The notes under the pieces are model-generated. The model saw only the letters and a list, made by a program, of their open reading frames with translations. It was not told the origin of the DNA and searched no databases. A stretch of DNA of 6,511 nt from Burkholderiales bacterium (GTDB lineage Bacteria; Pseudomonadota; Gammaproteobacteria; Burkholderiales; CAIKXV01). How positions within the stretch are numbered: the first letter of the stretch is position 1; the number at the start of each line of letters is the position of its first letter. Below are positions 5,079 to 6,511 of this stretch, in pieces. The position numbers were made by a program, and so were the translations under genes. Where the stretch lies: assembly GCA_019751575.1 (NCBI GenBank), contig JAIENF010000736.1, positions 1 through 6,511 on the forward strand. The letters are read 5' to 3'.

Positions 5079-5732
5079 ATGAGTGCGCGGCCGGCCGGCG
5101 AGGGTGCCGACACCCGTTGGGTCGTGATGGGGCGCATCGGCGCCCCCTTCGGCGTGCAGGGATGGGTGCGGGTGCAGACCTACTCGTCCGATCCCGACAC
5201 GCTGCTGGACCATGAACGCTGGTGGATCCGCAGCGCACCGCAGGCTGCCGCAGCGACCCTGCAGCGGCCGGGTGCAGGCAGGACGCCGGGCGCGAAGGCG
5301 GGCACGGCGGTCCGATCGTCGAGGCCGGCGCTGGCCGGCAGCGAATGGCGCGAGGTCGAGGTGATCGAGGCGCAGGGACACGGCAGTGGATTGATCGCGC
5401 AGCTGGACGGGATCGACGATCGCGACCAGGCTGCACAGGCGAACGGCATCGAGATCGGCCTGCTGCGCGATGACCTGCCGCCGCCGGAAGACGACGAGTT
5501 CTACTGGGAAGACCTGATCGGGCTGGATGCAGTCGACCCGTCGGGACGCAAGTTCGGCGTGGTCAGCGGCCTGCTCGAGGCGGGCGCGCACGATGTGCTG
5601 GTGATCGATACCCCGGGCCGCACGCCCGCGGGCAAGCCGTTGCAGGTCCTGGTGCCGTTCGTCGAACGGCATGTCGGTGAAGTCGACCTCGCGAAGAAGC
5701 AGGTCGTCGTGGATTGGGAAGAACCGGTTTAG
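5079..5732 (+). CDS. rimM: Ribosome maturation factor RimM
   Basis: 217-aa factor that binds S19 and the head of the 30S subunit and aids processing and assembly of 16S rRNA. N-terminal RimM beta-barrel: [19 protein letters not shown] (14-32), with the hallmark GxFGVxGW loop, then WWI (48-50), WREVEV (90-95) and [10 protein letters not shown] (111-120). The C-terminal PRC-barrel runs from [14 protein letters not shown] (138-151) through [13 protein letters not shown] (164-176) to [14 protein letters not shown] (191-204) and VVVDW (209-213). The family is usually about 170-185 aa. The excess is an Ala/Gly/Pro/Arg-rich insertion at about residues 52-89 between two N-domain strands, with no frameshift. 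The ATG at 5079 has AGGG 6 nt upstream; Met17 is a possible later start but would cut the first strand. It lies 25 nt after rpsP and 4 nt before trmD. Confidence 0.95.
   Translation: MSARPAGEGADTRWVVMGRIGAPFGVQGWVRVQTYSSDPDTLLDHERWWIRSAPQAAAATLQRPGAGRTPGAKAGTAVRSSRPALAGSEWREVEVIEAQGHGSGLIAQLDGIDDRDQAAQANGIEIGLLRDDLPPPEDDEFYWEDLIGLDAVDPSGRKFGVVSGLLEAGAHDVLVIDTPGRTPAGKPLQVLVPFVERHVGEVDLAKKQVVVDWEEPV
5232..5345 (+). other. Low-complexity insertion within RimM
   Basis: Codons 52-89 of rimM encode a stretch rich in Ala, Gly, Pro, Arg and Ser that has no counterpart between the corresponding strands of E. coli RimM (recalled sequence). The edges carry short direct repeats: CCGCAGCG at 5228-5235 and again at 5248-5255, and GGCCGGC twice near 5324-5340. 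These may reflect growth by replication slippage. It is probably a surface loop; no motif was recognised. Confidence 0.55.
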
Positions 5733-5736
5733 TCCG

Positions 5737-6511
5737 ATGCTGCAACTCGATGCCATCACGCTGTTCCCGGACATGTTCGATGCCCTGACGGAATCGGGCA
5801 TCACCCGGCGTGCACGCGAGGAACGCCGCTACCAGCTGATCTGCTGGAATCCGCGCGATTTCGCCCATGACAACTACCGCACCATCGACGATCGTCCGTA
5901 TGGCGGCGGTCCGGGCATGGTGATGATGGCCGCGCCGCTCGAGGCCGCGCTGGATGCGGCGCGCGACCGCCAGCGCAGCACGGGCGTGCGCCGTTCGCGG
6001 GTGATCCACCTGACCCCGCAGGGTGCGCCGCTGAGCCACCGCAAGGTGATGGAGCTGTCCGGCGAGTCCGGACTGGTGCTGTTCGGCGGCCGCTATGAGG
6101 GCGTCGACGAGCGCGTGATCGAGCGCATGGTCGACGACGAGATCTCGATCGGAGACTTCGTCGTCTCGGGCGGCGAACTGCCGATCATGATGCTGATGGA
6201 CGCGGTGATCCGGCAGTTGCCCGGCAGCCTCGGCGATGCCGACTCGGCGCGCCAGGAATCGTTCGTCGACGGGCTGCTCGACTGCCCGCACTACACCCGC
6301 CCCGAAGTCTACGAAGGTGTTTCCGTACCGGCCGTGCTGTTGTCGGGCGACCATGCTGCGATCTCGCGCTGGCGCCTCAAGCAGTCCCTCGGCCGCACCT
6401 GGCAGCGTCGCCCCGACCTGATCGAGCGGCGCCGCCTCAACGAAAGCGAGACCCGGTTGCTCGACGAGTACCGTCGCGAGCATGCCGGGGCCGATGCGAA
6501 GGTCCCGCGCG
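5737..6511 (+). CDS. trmD: tRNA (guanine-N1)-methyltransferase TrmD (3' end cut by window)
   Basis: SPOUT-class enzyme that methylates N1 of G37 next to the anticodon, using SAM, and so prevents +1 frameshifting. The reading frame is open from ATG 5737 to the window edge (258 codons, no stop), already about the length of E. coli TrmD, so only the extreme C-terminus is missing. Motifs seen: [11 protein letters not shown] (4-14); [13 protein letters not shown] (51-63); the trefoil-knot SAM loops LTPQG (92-96), [12 protein letters not shown] (116-127) and [13 protein letters not shown] (137-149); the catalytic loop [13 protein letters not shown] (178-190), whose first Asp is the expected base for G37 N1; then [13 protein letters not shown] (201-213) and RRPDLIE in the C-terminal tRNA-binding domain. 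It starts 4 nt after the rimM stop, and the nearest GGGAAG is rather far (about 16 nt), so coupling to rimM translation is likely. The gene rplS would be expected next. Confidence 0.95.
   Translation, partial: MLQLDAITLFPDMFDALTESGITRRAREERRYQLICWNPRDFAHDNYRTIDDRPYGGGPGMVMMAAPLEAALDAARDRQRSTGVRRSRVIHLTPQGAPLSHRKVMELSGESGLVLFGGRYEGVDERVIERMVDDEISIGDFVVSGGELPIMMLMDAVIRQLPGSLGDADSARQESFVDGLLDCPHYTRPEVYEGVSVPAVLLSGDHAAISRWRLKQSLGRTWQRRPDLIERRRLNESETRLLDEYRREHAGADAKVPR

Noticed and set aside
5563..6483. Minus-strand open frame of 306 codons opposite rimM/trmD
   Set aside because: trmD on the plus strand is an unmistakable core gene; the antisense frame shows only compositional bias.

Overview
This is a GC-rich, gene-dense bacterial window with two divergent operons separated by a 169-bp regulatory gap. 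The rpsP-rimM-trmD block, the wording of the S16, RimM and TrmD proteins (for example the 'YW.DLIGL' and 'VDW' stretches of RimM and the '[21 protein letters not shown]' region of TrmD, read in pieces) and the base composition suggest a proteobacterium, most likely a betaproteobacterium of the Burkholderiales type. This assignment is from memory of the families, not from a search.

Left arm (minus strand, 4608 down to 14): five tightly packed genes read as one operon. In transcription order they are a MerA/dihydrolipoamide-dehydrogenase-like FAD disulfide oxidoreductase (481 aa), a TVP38/TMEM64 (VTT/SNARE-associated) membrane protein (242 aa), the radical SAM enzyme ArsS of arsenosugar synthesis (342 aa), a family 2 glycosyltransferase of the ArsS-associated 'transferase 2' type (229 aa), and a CofC/DUF2064-like 'transferase 1' (223 aa). 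Two of the four junctions are 4-bp ATGA overlaps and the others are gaps of 25 and 12 nt. ArsS and the two transferases form a recognised neighbourhood linked to oxo-arsenosugar production. The redox protein and membrane protein ahead of them, in the same transcription unit, are the less explained part. No ArsM methyltransferase, which would supply the dimethylarsenic substrate, lies in the window.

Centre (4609-4777): a short divergent intergenic region with a plausible sigma-70 promoter for rpsP with a GC-rich discriminator, a perfect 8-bp-arm inverted repeat overlapping its -35 region, and a potential long hairpin at the predicted 5' end of the rpsP transcript.

Right arm (plus strand, 4778 to the edge): rpsP (ribosomal protein S16), rimM (16S rRNA processing/30S maturation factor, with an unusual insertion of about 35 residues) and trmD (tRNA m1G37 methyltransferase, cut by the window edge after 258 codons). 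This is the standard proteobacterial translation operon, normally followed by rplS. Potential RNA structures at the rpsP leader and at the rimM start fit the known need to make far less RimM and TrmD than S16.

There is no gene-free stretch above 300 bases. I saw no tRNA, rRNA, CRISPR array, insertion sequence or phage gene.
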